Shown: piece by piece, positions 8,636 to 17,680 of the stretch
How positions within the stretch are numbered: position 1 is the stretch's first letter
Layout: the number at the start of each line of letters is the position of its first letter
From: Bacteroidetes bacterium GWF2_33_16
GTDB lineage: Bacteria > Bacteroidota > Bacteroidia > Bacteroidales > UBA12077
Assembly: GCA_001768565.1 (NCBI GenBank)
Contig: MEOE01000007.1
Location: 1 to 64,000 of the forward strand
Direction: 5' to 3'
DNA: 64,000 bases
Program-made: the position numbers and the translations under genes
The notes under the pieces: model-generated
Seen by the model: the letters and a program-made list of their open reading frames with translations, nothing else
Told to the model about the DNA's origin: nothing
Databases searched by the model: none

Positions 8636-9214
8636 ATGGAATTAATTTTTGCAACAAACAACAAGCATAAGCTCGAAGAAATACAAGCTTTGCTTTCCAA
8701 TAAATTTCGATTGCTATCTTTAATCGACATAAACTGTAACGATGAAATTCCCGAGGATTTTCATACGCTTGAGGAAAACGCTTCACAAAAAGCATGGTAT
8801 ATCTACAATAAATTTAAAAGAAACTGTTTTGCCGACGATACCGGCCTGGAGGTTGATTTTTTGAACGGGAAGCCTGGTGTTTTCTCCGCTCGCTATGCTG
8901 GCGACAATAAAGACTCACAAGCAAATATTGATAAGGTGCTATCGGAACTTAAAAATGCACAAAACAGAAAAGCCCGTTTCAGAACGGTAATATCTTTACT
9001 TATTGATGGCAATGAAATACAATTCGAAGGAATAGTAGAAGGTTCAATACTTGAAAATAGGCATGGATCCGCTGGCTTTGGATATGATCCGATTTTCTTG
9101 CCCGATGGCTATAATCTTTCTTTTGCCGAAATGCCTCTTTCCGAAAAGAACAAAATCAGTCATAGAGCAAAAGCAATTAATAAATTGGTTGATTATTTAA
9201 AGAAAACTATTTAA
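8636..9214 (+). CDS. rdgB: RdgB/HAM1 non-canonical purine NTP pyrophosphatase
   Basis: A 192-residue house-cleaning enzyme that hydrolyses dITP, XTP and ITP to monophosphates and pyrophosphate. Family motifs are all present: the N-terminal substrate loop TNNKHK, the catalytic block FADDTGLEVDFLNGKPG followed by SARYAG, and SAGFGYDPIF near the C terminus, with SHRAKA at the end. The length is normal. The ATG lies 9 nt behind the Usp terminator T-run, so the leader is very short. A propeller protein follows 42 nt downstream. Confidence 0.96.
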   Translation: MELIFATNNKHKLEEIQALLSNKFRLLSLIDINCNDEIPEDFHTLEENASQKAWYIYNKFKRNCFADDTGLEVDFLNGKPGVFSARYAGDNKDSQANIDKVLSELKNAQNRKARFRTVISLLIDGNEIQFEGIVEGSILENRHGSAGFGYDPIFLPDGYNLSFAEMPLSEKNKISHRAKAINKLVDYLKKTI

Positions 9215-9256
9215 CCTGTTATATACTATTTTTTAAAAAATGAGGTTTTCTTAAAA

Positions 9257-11557
9257 ATGGTTAATATGAAAAAATCCGGAATTCTGATTTTGTTGATTAT
9301 TATTGCAATAAAATTTAATGCAAATGCCCAAATCGGTGTGGGACAATGGCGCGAGCATTTACCTTTTACATTTGAAAAACACATAACCCAATCATCAAGT
9401 AAGATATACGCTGCAACAGATTTTGGAGTTCTAATCTATACAAAAAGTACAAAAAGCATTGAAAAACTAACAAAAGTTAATGGTCTATCGGATGTAGGAA
9501 TTTCAACAATGGCCTATTCATCCTCAAACAATATTTTATTTATTGGTTATAGCAATGGAAACATTGACTTAGTTAGCGGACAAGAGATTTTTAATGTTTC
9601 GGATATTAAACGTAAAATAATTACTGGCAGCAAAACCATTAATCATGTAATATTTAATGATGAGTATGCCATAATTTCCTGTGGATTTGGAGTTGTTGTT
9701 CTTAATCTTGATAGGAAAGAGATTAAAGACACGTATTTTATTGGAGATTTCGGCAGCCTGCTTAGTGTTAACCAACTGGTATTCGATGGTCAGTATTTAT
9801 ATGCTGCAACAAATCAGGGGATTTATAAAGGTGATTATCTGTATGCAAATCTTGCCGATTTTAATAATTGGTATTTACAATCATCAATTCCTAATTCTTC
9901 GGGAGTTTTTAACACAGTTGAAATGGTAGATGATAAAGTAGTGGTTAATTATTCAAATGCCATTGCGAACGATATTGTTTACATTCTTAATAATGGCATT
10001 TGGAGCGTTTTTACCAATGAGTTTGATGAAATAAGCAAAATTAAATTTGTAAACAATAGATTGATGCTCATGGCCAATAAGCGATTGGTTATTTATGATC
10101 AGAACCTTTCGTTTGTAGATTCTATACAAACAACCGATTATACTAATCCAAACATATCCGATGCGCTAATCGATAATAACAATATAACATGGATTACTGA
10201 TTTAGGAAATGGATTGGTAAAATATACAGGCAGTAATTTTGAGTTTATTTATCCTAATTCTCCATATTCCTCTGATGCTTTTAGTTTTGATATTCATAAT
10301 AAAAGAGTTTTGGTTGCAGGGGGTGGAATTAGCCAAACGGGAAACAATGTTTTTACAAACGGCACAATTCATTCTTTTCGAAACCAGCAGTGGACAAGTA
10401 TTATAAATTACAATGTTGCCGACATTGTTAACGTGAAACTGGACCCAACCAATACAAATCATTTTTATGCAGGAACCTGGGGTTATGGGTTACTTGAATA
10501 TACCGATGATGAGATCACGCAAGTTTATAATGCATCCAACAGCTCATTACAATCAATGATTGCAGGGGAGAATTACATTCGTATTGGAGGAATGGTATTC
10601 GATGATGATAATAACCTTTGGATTACAAATTCGGGTGTAGCAAATATTATATCAGTAAAAAAAGCAAATGGAGAATGGAAAGGGTATAATTACGATGACG
10701 TAATAAGCAATGTGAGGGTTAGTGATATTATTGTAACTCAGAATAAAAACAAGTGGGTTATTGTACCTAACGGAATGGGGTTGTTTGTTTTTAACGAGAA
10801 TGGCACTATCGATAATTTAACAGATGATCTTTATAAAAAACTATCCATAAATGACGAAAATGGGAAACTTATTACCAATAATGTATATTCAATTGCCGAA
10901 GATTTGAAGGGGGCAATTTGGGTAGGAACAGATCAGGGAATAGTTGTTTATTATAATCCAGAAACCATTTTTGAAAGTGATAATTTTTATGCGCAGCGCA
11001 TAGTTCTTACAATAGGAGAAGGAACAAACTTTTTACTTAAGAGCGAGATAGTTACATCAATTGCTATTGATGGTGCTAATCGCAAATGGTTGGGAACACA
11101 AAGCTCAGGAGTTTTTCTTGTTTCGAAAGATGGCACCGAAGAATTAAACCATTTTACCGAAGAAAACAGCCCGTTATTATCAAATCGTATTTTAGATATT
11201 GGAATTGATCAGGAAAGCGGAGAAGTATTTTTTGCAACCGAAAAAGGACTGATATCTTATCGAGGTTCGGCAACAATGGGTAGCGATGAGTTTAAGGATG
11301 TGTATGTATATCCGAATCCTGTTCGCGAAGATTATGAAGGCGAAATTACAATTCGCGGATTGGTTTCCGATGTTAATGTTAAAATAACCGATATTAGCGG
11401 CAACCTGATTTACGAAACCACCGCTGATGGTGGACAGGCAACATGGAATGGCAAAAACTTCTCGGGGCAACGAGCAAGTACTGGCGTTTATCTCGTGTTT
11501 TGTACCAACGATGATGGCTCAAAAACGCATATAACCAAGTTATTGTTTATAAAATAA
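9257..11557 (+). CDS. porZ: PorZ-like beta-propeller protein, T9SS component
   Basis: A 766-residue secreted protein. It has a signal peptide ending NANAQ, two beta-propeller halves (about 30-680), and a C-terminal type A T9SS-sorting-like domain beginning VYVYPNPVRE. The opening GQWREHLPF, then IYAATDFGVLIY and VNGLSDVGISTMAYS, matches the N-terminal propeller of PorZ. In Porphyromonas PorZ is a surface subunit of the type IX attachment complex that presents anionic LPS to the sortase. The assignment comes from recognition of these repeats and the overall layout. A generic T9SS-cargo propeller protein is the alternative. The start could also be the ATG at 9266, which gives a more typical MKKSG signal peptide. 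Confidence 0.75.
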   Translation: MVNMKKSGILILLIIIAIKFNANAQIGVGQWREHLPFTFEKHITQSSSKIYAATDFGVLIYTKSTKSIEKLTKVNGLSDVGISTMAYSSSNNILFIGYSNGNIDLVSGQEIFNVSDIKRKIITGSKTINHVIFNDEYAIISCGFGVVVLNLDRKEIKDTYFIGDFGSLLSVNQLVFDGQYLYAATNQGIYKGDYLYANLADFNNWYLQSSIPNSSGVFNTVEMVDDKVVVNYSNAIANDIVYILNNGIWSVFTNEFDEISKIKFVNNRLMLMANKRLVIYDQNLSFVDSIQTTDYTNPNISDALIDNNNITWITDLGNGLVKYTGSNFEFIYPNSPYSSDAFSFDIHNKRVLVAGGGISQTGNNVFTNGTIHSFRNQQWTSIINYNVADIVNVKLDPTNTNHFYAGTWGYGLLEYTDDEITQVYNASNSSLQSMIAGENYIRIGGMVFDDDNNLWITNSGVANIISVKKANGEWKGYNYDDVISNVRVSDIIVTQNKNKWVIVPNGMGLFVFNENGTIDNLTDDLYKKLSINDENGKLITNNVYSIAEDLKGAIWVGTDQGIVVYYNPETIFESDNFYAQRIVLTIGEGTNFLLKSEIVTSIAIDGANRKWLGTQSSGVFLVSKDGTEELNHFTEENSPLLSNRILDIGIDQESGEVFFATEKGLISYRGSATMGSDEFKDVYVYPNPVREDYEGEITIRGLVSDVNVKITDISGNLIYETTADGGQATWNGKNFSGQRASTGVYLVFCTNDDGSKTHITKLLFIK

Positions 11558-11647
11558 AGAAGGTAGAGTTACCTGACAACCTTCAGTATAATACGCCTAA
11601 ATTAATCACCAGTTAAAACAAAATTCATTATTCTACTATACTAAAAC

Positions 11648-11676
11648 GAAAGGGATAGTTTCTTACCATCCCTTTC
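11648..11676. terminator. Bidirectional terminator between convergent genes
   Basis: GAAAGGGAT and ATCCCTTTC form a perfect 9-bp stem with an 11-nt loop, between the ends of the porZ-like gene and the GldL-motif gene. T-runs are modest on both sides. Confidence 0.6.
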
Positions 11677-11704
11677 TATACCTGTTTTTATTTTTAATCG
11701 GTTA

Positions 11705-12148
11705 TTATGTGAGAAGTCTTATAATTGTAGGGAAAGTTAACATTAGCATTCCTCCCACTAACCAAATAAGATTATTAATGTATTTATACTGAAGATCTTT
11801 GTCTTTCTCGTTCGCTGCTCTAAAAATTGCTAAAATAACAAGGATAGTATAGCTGGCAAAAAAAGCATAAATCATTACTCCTGCACCTGGCCAATGCATT
11901 ACTTTAAATAAAAAGCCCATACATAAAAGTATTCCGGATATTCCAAAGAAAACAATAAAAGCCTTTTCAATTCCTGCAGCTGAGCCTTGCAGTTTTTCAT
12001 TCATGTATAAGAGAGAATAAATAGCTAAAGCTGTTGCTCCCAATAAAATAGCTATGCTTGCTCCGGGCCAGTGCATCATTTTAAATAATACACCAATGGC
12101 AATAAAAATTGCTCCAATAATCCCAAAAATTAGTACTGATCTTTTCAT
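11705..12148 (-). CDS. Small membrane protein with duplicated GldL N-terminal motif
   Basis: A 147-residue protein of about five membrane helices. The motif FKMMHWPGAS (residues about 22-31) recurs as FKVMHWPGAG (about 82-91), each between two hydrophobic helices, so the protein is an internal duplication of a GldL_N-type hairpin. In true GldL, part of the proton-powered T9SS/gliding motor, the same FKxxHWPGA motif lies between its two membrane helices. The long cytoplasmic GldL tail is absent here, and no gldK, gldM or gldN is nearby. It is a GldL relative rather than GldL. Its role is unknown, possibly envelope or motor-associated. Confidence 0.75.
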   Translation of the reverse strand: MKRSVLIFGIIGAIFIAIGVLFKMMHWPGASIAILLGATALAIYSLLYMNEKLQGSAAGIEKAFIVFFGISGILLCMGFLFKVMHWPGAGVMIYAFFASYTILVILAIFRAANEKDKDLQYKYINNLIWLVGGMLMLTFPTIIRLLT

Positions 12149-12430
12149 GTTTACAAAGTTTTAGTTAGTATTGATATTGGGTTTTATTTGTCCTAATTAA
12201 AGCTATATTCTAGTTGAATAATCTGTCCTTGATTCTATTTCTATTTGGAATGCTAGTCTCTTATGACCTGTTTGTTAAATTAATTTGGATTGGAATATCG
12301 TTAATCTCTATTTTTTATGCTAATAAGTATTTGATTATAAAATGATTTAGATTAGATAAATATAAAATTACGAATTTATAATTTAAATGTCAATATAAGG
12401 GTTTGGATGCTTGCTTGTAAAGCAAAAGAG

Positions 12431-12575
12431 GGTGTCCAAAAAGTTGATTTTTATAATTTCAACGACTTTTACCCTTTGATTCCCTAAAGGGAAGTCGTTG
12501 AAAATCAAGCTCCCTTTAGGGTTGGGGCGGTCTTGATTTTCATTAATCTAAATTTATATTACCTTTTTGGACACC
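12431..12575. repeat. Nested-palindrome element, MITE-like
   Basis: This element lies in the gene-free stretch 12149-12604. Outer 13-bp inverted repeats GGTGTCCAAAAAG (12431-12443) and their complement (12563-12575) enclose an inner pair CAACGACTT/AAGTCGTTG (12460-12468, 12492-12500). Further pairs are TTGATTTT/AAAATCAA and two GC-richer blocks built on CCCTAAAGGG. Nothing in it is coding. The layout suits a small non-autonomous element or a strong transcription barrier. The rest of the gap (12149-12430) shows only AT-rich DNA. Confidence 0.6.
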
Positions 12576-12604
12576 TTCTTCTGCACTAAATTGTACTTTT
12601 ACAG

Positions 12605-14515
12605 TTATTTCTCTGTACTTGCTTCTCCTTTCAAATAAGTGTCAAGGAAAGTCAGTATAGCACCATATCCTTTAATTTCATTTTCTTTCTTTACAAACCC
12701 ATGTCCTTCGTCAGGAAAAACAATATATTCTACTGGAATGTTATTCTTTTTCATGGCCTCAACAATTTCGTCCGATTCAATTTTAAGCACACGAGGATCA
12801 TTAGATCCCTGAAGAACCATTACCGGGTTTTTGATTTTATCGGCATGAAATAATGGCGAAACATTATATAATCTTATCGAATCGGCTGTAAATGGATCAC
12901 CCATTTCGGCATACAACGCTTTCTTAAACGACTCCCAGAATGGAGGAATTGATTTAAGTGTTCGGAGCCAGTTGGTAACGCCAAAAATATTCACTCCCAC
13001 TTTAAATTCATCAGGGTGAAATGTCATTGCAGCCATAGTCATGTAACCACCATATGAGCCACCCATGATTCCTATTTTTTCAGCATCGATATATTCGAGT
13101 GTTTGAAGATATTTTTTACCATAAACACAATCCATTAGGTCTTTTTCGCCATGATTCTGGTCGTCCATTTTATAGAATGTTTTGCCATAACCACTACTGC
13201 CACGGTTATTAACATCGAGAATAGCATAACCATGGTTAACCAAATACTGAACAAGAGAAAAATAACCAACTCTGGCTTGTCCTCCGGGACCACCATGAAC
13301 CATTACAAGTGCAGGAACTTTATTTCGTTTACTCGCATCAAGTGGCTTATAGAAAATAGCGGGTATTTCTAAACTGTCAAAAGATGTATAACGAACAACT
13401 TCGGCCGACACTAATTGTGTTTCATCAATTTCCGGATTTAATACATCAGTAAGTTTTTTTAACTCGTTATTTTCCAAATTATAAATGTAGATATTAGATG
13501 GAGCTTTTGATGTACCAACAGTTAAGCGCATAAGTTTCTCACTTTGTGAGAACGAAGCAGAAAGAATGTTTCCATCAGGAATTTGCGGAAACTCTATTTC
13601 TTCATTTGTGTTATTATCGAATATTTTAATAGTGTTTTTTCCATCTTCATTAATACCAATTAACCTGAATTTTTCATTCCACGAAAAAGAGAAAAACATT
13701 ACATCCCAGTTGGTTTCATAAAAGGTAGTTCTTTCGCCTGTTTCCATATCATATTTCACCAAATAGGAAAACTCTTTATCTGCGTTTGTAATGTAAAAGA
13801 ATGTCTTTCCATCTTTAGAAAATTCAGCTGCTTCGTAATTGCCTGGTAATTCCGGCACAGATATTTCCTTAACTATTTTTCCATCAAGAGACTGAATAAA
13901 GAGCTTATTCTCGCTGGTTGTAATGCTTTGCCCTAATGCAATATATTTTTCGTCTTTAGATATTCCTGAAATATCATAGCCATTATCATTTTGGTAAATA
14001 AGCATTGATTTCCAGTTTTTTGTATCCATCTTATATAAATCGAAAAATCGTGCATCTCTTTTTGTAGAGACATAATAAAATGAACTTCTGTCGTTATTCC
14101 AACCAGCGAAACCTGCCTTCTCGTTTGGGTCGGGAGTTAAATCGGTGGAGGTTTTATCTTCATTGAGCAAGTAAATATGGTTAATTTCATTACCTCCTTT
14201 GTCAGAAGAATAAAGAACTCTATTCGTTCCATCATATACATAACCTATACCAAAGTAGGATTCCTGAGTTGAGTTCGATAGTTGCTTTTGGGAACCATCT
14301 TCAATATTTATCTCGTAAAGATTATATATTCCAGATTCATTGCTTGTTATTAGCATTCGTGTTTCGTCAGGAGAGAAAGCTCCTCCTCTTACCTGAATAT
14401 TTTTATAGAATTGTTCAATCGAATATTGTTGAACCTCTATCTTTGGCTCTTGTTTACACGCGTTTAGGAACGCAAAAACCAAAATAATTAAAAAAACAGT
14501 TTTATTATTTTTCAT
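12605..14515 (-). CDS. S9 family prolyl oligopeptidase-like lipoprotein
   Basis: A 636-residue serine peptidase. It has a lipoprotein signal with lipobox LNAC (Cys at about 20), a beta-propeller of WD40/PD40-type blades (about 35-370), and an alpha/beta hydrolase domain (about 390-630). The catalytic triad is visible: Ser in GGSYGGYM (about 485), Asp in GSNDPRV (about 571) and His in DEGHGF (about 604), plus the oxyanion segment VHGGPGG. The family cleaves oligopeptides, often acyl-aminoacyl or dipeptidyl substrates. Lipidation suggests a periplasmic or surface role in peptide use. It forms a single-gene unit, preceded by the terminator of the upstream caspase gene. Confidence 0.93.
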   Translation of the reverse strand: MKNNKTVFLIILVFAFLNACKQEPKIEVQQYSIEQFYKNIQVRGGAFSPDETRMLITSNESGIYNLYEINIEDGSQKQLSNSTQESYFGIGYVYDGTNRVLYSSDKGGNEINHIYLLNEDKTSTDLTPDPNEKAGFAGWNNDRSSFYYVSTKRDARFFDLYKMDTKNWKSMLIYQNDNGYDISGISKDEKYIALGQSITTSENKLFIQSLDGKIVKEISVPELPGNYEAAEFSKDGKTFFYITNADKEFSYLVKYDMETGERTTFYETNWDVMFFSFSWNEKFRLIGINEDGKNTIKIFDNNTNEEIEFPQIPDGNILSASFSQSEKLMRLTVGTSKAPSNIYIYNLENNELKKLTDVLNPEIDETQLVSAEVVRYTSFDSLEIPAIFYKPLDASKRNKVPALVMVHGGPGGQARVGYFSLVQYLVNHGYAILDVNNRGSSGYGKTFYKMDDQNHGEKDLMDCVYGKKYLQTLEYIDAEKIGIMGGSYGGYMTMAAMTFHPDEFKVGVNIFGVTNWLRTLKSIPPFWESFKKALYAEMGDPFTADSIRLYNVSPLFHADKIKNPVMVLQGSNDPRVLKIESDEIVEAMKKNNIPVEYIVFPDEGHGFVKKENEIKGYGAILTFLDTYLKGEASTEK

Positions 14516-14572
14516 GATAGATTAAGTATTGGTTATTAAAAATGAATATAAAGGTATAAAATCAATAATAAA

Positions 14573-14600
14573 AAAGCGAAACTTTTTGGGTTTCGCTTTA
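14573..14600 (-). terminator. Terminator after the WD40-caspase gene
   Basis: AAAGCGAAAC pairs with GTTTCGCTTT (10 bp, 7-nt loop). On the minus strand it is followed by TTTTTTATT, 22 nt after the stop codon. Confidence 0.8.
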
Positions 14601-14621
14601 TGTGATATAGGTTGAAATATG

Positions 14622-16511
14622 TTATGGATTAATTTTCAATGTCGACCAGGTATCTTTTAAATCAACACTTATATTGGTTTGTGGGTTTTGCTCCTTATTG
14701 TTTATTAAAATTGATTTAACTGCAACCTGTTCGGTAATATATTCAGAAAGCTCTTTGTATGTAACTCTTCCTTCTGTTTCCTGCAATTTCTTTAGCAAAT
14801 AATAGGTAAACATCCCATGTTGTTTATCCTTGTATGGCAAGGATGATTCATCTCCGCTGCTGGCTGCAAAAACAACCATATTCCCATTAAAAATATTGTC
14901 TTTCGGTTTTACTTTTACACCACGTGCAGCAACTAAACCTTGATTTCGGGCACCACCGCTGAAACAAGCATCAAGAAAAACAGTTACACGTTGTGTTGGA
15001 AATTCAGTAAGCTTTGCATATACATCGGTAAGTTTAAGTGCAAACTCAAGATCTCCACCACTAACATCAACAGGAATAATATAAGGTTCTTGATTTACTT
15101 CGTCGGGAAAACCATGCCCTGCATAGTAAAAGAAAATATCGGCCTTTCCTTTAGTAATACTTGCAATCAGATTCATTTTATTTAAAGCTCGATGCATTTG
15201 AATTGCTCTTGCATTGGTAAGGAATATGATATTTTCTTCAGGTATGCCTAAAATGTGTTTAGCATATTCCTGGAACATTTCGGCATCACGAACTGCAAAA
15301 TCAACATTAGCTTCGGATCGCAATCCCAATTGAAAACTACTATAATCTTCGTTTCCAATAATAAGTGCGTACCTGTTTGGGTTTTGTTTTATGCCAGCCG
15401 GTTTTATAATATCCACATCAATTACATTTGCAGCAACGACTTTTGTTGTAGTAACCGGCGTTTTTGTAGTTGGTTTAGTTTGTGCAACAGGTTTGTTTTT
15501 TAACAAGTGATCATCAATATCTGTATCTTTTTCGTCAGTTGCCGATTTCATGGCTATTGCCGTACCTGGAATTTTTAAGGATGAAACATCCCAGGTATAC
15601 ATATCATTTGTAAAATCAGACATTATGGCCTTGGTGCCATCTGGGCTGAAACTTACCCACGCAACCTTATCTTTTTGTCTGTCGGAGCTATGAACAATTC
15701 GTCCTGTTTCAACTTCCCAAAGTATAAAAAACTTATCATGTCCGCCACTAATAAGGTATCTGGCATCGTTACTAAACACAAGGTTATAAATAATGTGTTT
15801 ATGGCCAAGCAATGTATTATACTCAACTCCATTTTTCCATATAGTGATTTTTTTATCGTCACTTCCAGATGCAATATATCTACCATCTGGACTATAAGCT
15901 ACAGTTCTTACCCATGCTTTTGTTTTTATCGACCTTAATTCTGTTCCGTCGGGTACATTCCATTCTTTAATTGTTTTGTCTGCACTTCCTGAAACTACTT
16001 TTTTGCCATCGGGGCTAAATGCGACCGATGAAACCTGATCGCGATGACCTTTAAAATCTTTCAGAAAAACACCCATTTGGATATCCCAAAGTTTAATCAT
16101 TTTATCAATACTTCCGGTAATTGCATAACGACCATCAGGACTAATATCCATACTAAGAATCTGGTCGCGATGACCTTTCATCTCGCGAACCATTTTGCCT
16201 GTATTTACATCCCATAGACGAACTCTTTCTTCTCTGCCTGCCGAAACAATGTATTTGCCATCGGGGGTGAATTTTACTGCTAATGGCCAATTTTTGTTAA
16301 TCATTTCACGAATTGGGTTTCCGGTTTTTGCGTCCCATAAAACGATTCTGTCATCAACACCACCGGTAGCAATATATTTCATATCGGGACTGTATGCAAT
16401 GCAGAGAACTTTATGTCCACGTTTTGTAAACTTCTGAGATAGATTAATCTGTGCCGAAGCCGAAAGAGTAAAGAATATCAGAAGAACCATAATTGATAAT
16501 TTTGTTCTCAT
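14622..16511 (-). CDS. Exported WD40-repeat caspase-family (C14) protease
   Basis: About 629 residues. A signal peptide ends ASAQ, then about seven WD40 repeats (about 20-320; repeated FSPDGxxxxSG and LWD motifs), a Thr/Lys-rich linker and a C14 caspase/metacaspase domain (about 375-620). The catalytic His is in YYAGHGFP (about 465) and Cys in FLDACFSGG (about 515). VFAASSGDESS and HGMFTYYLL are also typical of the family. I place the start at 16511 (MRTKLS), because a leader from the upstream in-frame ATG at 16538 would add nine polar residues before the signal peptide. Caspase-like proteases of bacteria are usually cytoplasmic or linked to defence; export here suggests a periplasmic or surface function instead. 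The substrate is unknown. Confidence 0.88.
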   Translation of the reverse strand: MRTKLSIMVLLIFFTLSASAQINLSQKFTKRGHKVLCIAYSPDMKYIATGGVDDRIVLWDAKTGNPIREMINKNWPLAVKFTPDGKYIVSAGREERVRLWDVNTGKMVREMKGHRDQILSMDISPDGRYAITGSIDKMIKLWDIQMGVFLKDFKGHRDQVSSVAFSPDGKKVVSGSADKTIKEWNVPDGTELRSIKTKAWVRTVAYSPDGRYIASGSDDKKITIWKNGVEYNTLLGHKHIIYNLVFSNDARYLISGGHDKFFILWEVETGRIVHSSDRQKDKVAWVSFSPDGTKAIMSDFTNDMYTWDVSSLKIPGTAIAMKSATDEKDTDIDDHLLKNKPVAQTKPTTKTPVTTTKVVAANVIDVDIIKPAGIKQNPNRYALIIGNEDYSSFQLGLRSEANVDFAVRDAEMFQEYAKHILGIPEENIIFLTNARAIQMHRALNKMNLIASITKGKADIFFYYAGHGFPDEVNQEPYIIPVDVSGGDLEFALKLTDVYAKLTEFPTQRVTVFLDACFSGGARNQGLVAARGVKVKPKDNIFNGNMVVFAASSGDESSLPYKDKQHGMFTYYLLKKLQETEGRVTYKELSEYITEQVAVKSILINNKEQNPQTNISVDLKDTWSTLKINP

Positions 16512-16714
16512 ATATCTTAATTTTGAATTTTTAAGCATAAAAAAAATGTAGTTTTAAACATTCAAATACCATACCATAAACGTTTTAACTTAAAAATTGG
16601 TTTCTCTATTTCCAGTGAAAATTTTTAAGAAAATGTAATATATACAAAATTAATACGGTAAACCAAAAAACAAAAGGAAAGAATGAATAATTTTGACAGA
16701 TAAAGCTTTTTGAT

Positions 16715-17440
16715 ATGATTCAAAATACCAGGGGAATAGTACTTCATTTTATCAAATACTCCGAAACAAGTGTAATAGCTACAATTTATACTGAAAAGTT
16801 TGGTCGTCAATCGTTTTTGATAAAAGGAGTTCGTGGTAAAAAGTCAAATATTAAAGCAAATATTTTGCAACCTCTCTTTTTATTGGATATGGAGGTTTAT
16901 TATAAACCAATGCGCGATTTACAGAGCGTTAAAGAGGTGCGTAATGCATTTGTTTTTAGTACTGTACCTTATGATCTTCGAAAAAGCTCAATAGCCCTTT
17001 TTATTGCCGAAATCTTATACAAAACAATACGCGAACAGGAAGCAAATTCTGAGCTTTTCGAGTATTTATATCATACTATCCAAATGCTGGATTTAAAAGA
17101 GGAAGGAATATCAACCTTCCATCTTTATTTTTTATTACAACTTACCAAGTACTTGGGATTTTATCCAACAAACAATTATACTGAAACAGAATCGTATTTT
17201 GATCTGAAAAACGGAAGCTTTGTATCAAGTAAACCCATGCACCCATATTATATAAATCCGATTTTAAGCGAGTATTTTAGCAAGATTCTTCCTTATTCAG
17301 AAAATCAACACTCCGAAATAAAATTTAATTATCAGCAGAGAGAGGTTATACTCGATAAAATTGTTGATTATTATTGTTTACATAACGAAGGCCTTAAAAG
17401 CGTTAAATCTTTGGCGGTTCTAAAAGAAGTTTTTCATTAG
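16715..17440 (+). CDS. recO: DNA repair protein RecO
   Basis: A 241-residue RecO, which loads RecA onto SSB-coated DNA in the RecFOR pathway. The N-terminal OB fold is recognisable by the opening TRGIVLHFIKYSETS, then IYTEKFGRQSFLIKGVRGKK. The helical C-terminal part contains LLQLTKYLGFYP and YYCLHNEGLKSVKSL. The zinc-binding cysteines found in some RecO proteins are not present. A TAATTTTG (16688-16695) just upstream fits the -7 consensus, but I see no good -33 partner. It is divergent from the caspase gene. Confidence 0.93.
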   Translation: MIQNTRGIVLHFIKYSETSVIATIYTEKFGRQSFLIKGVRGKKSNIKANILQPLFLLDMEVYYKPMRDLQSVKEVRNAFVFSTVPYDLRKSSIALFIAEILYKTIREQEANSELFEYLYHTIQMLDLKEEGISTFHLYFLLQLTKYLGFYPTNNYTETESYFDLKNGSFVSSKPMHPYYINPILSEYFSKILPYSENQHSEIKFNYQQREVILDKIVDYYCLHNEGLKSVKSLAVLKEVFH

Positions 17441-17680
17441 TCAATTATCCATTTGCATTAGTATATCAAATCAGGATGTTAACCAAAAACGGTAAGCAAA
17501 AGTTCATATTTTCATAAAATGAATCGAAATTTGCACAATGATTGGTTGATAGCATAATACTCTGATTATGAATCTCCATAAGTATTACCAACAATTAATT
17601 TGTACAAACTAGTTCGCAATATAATTTTATAATAGGGATATTTTTATACTTTTGCGTTCCAAAATAAGAATTATTTGAAA

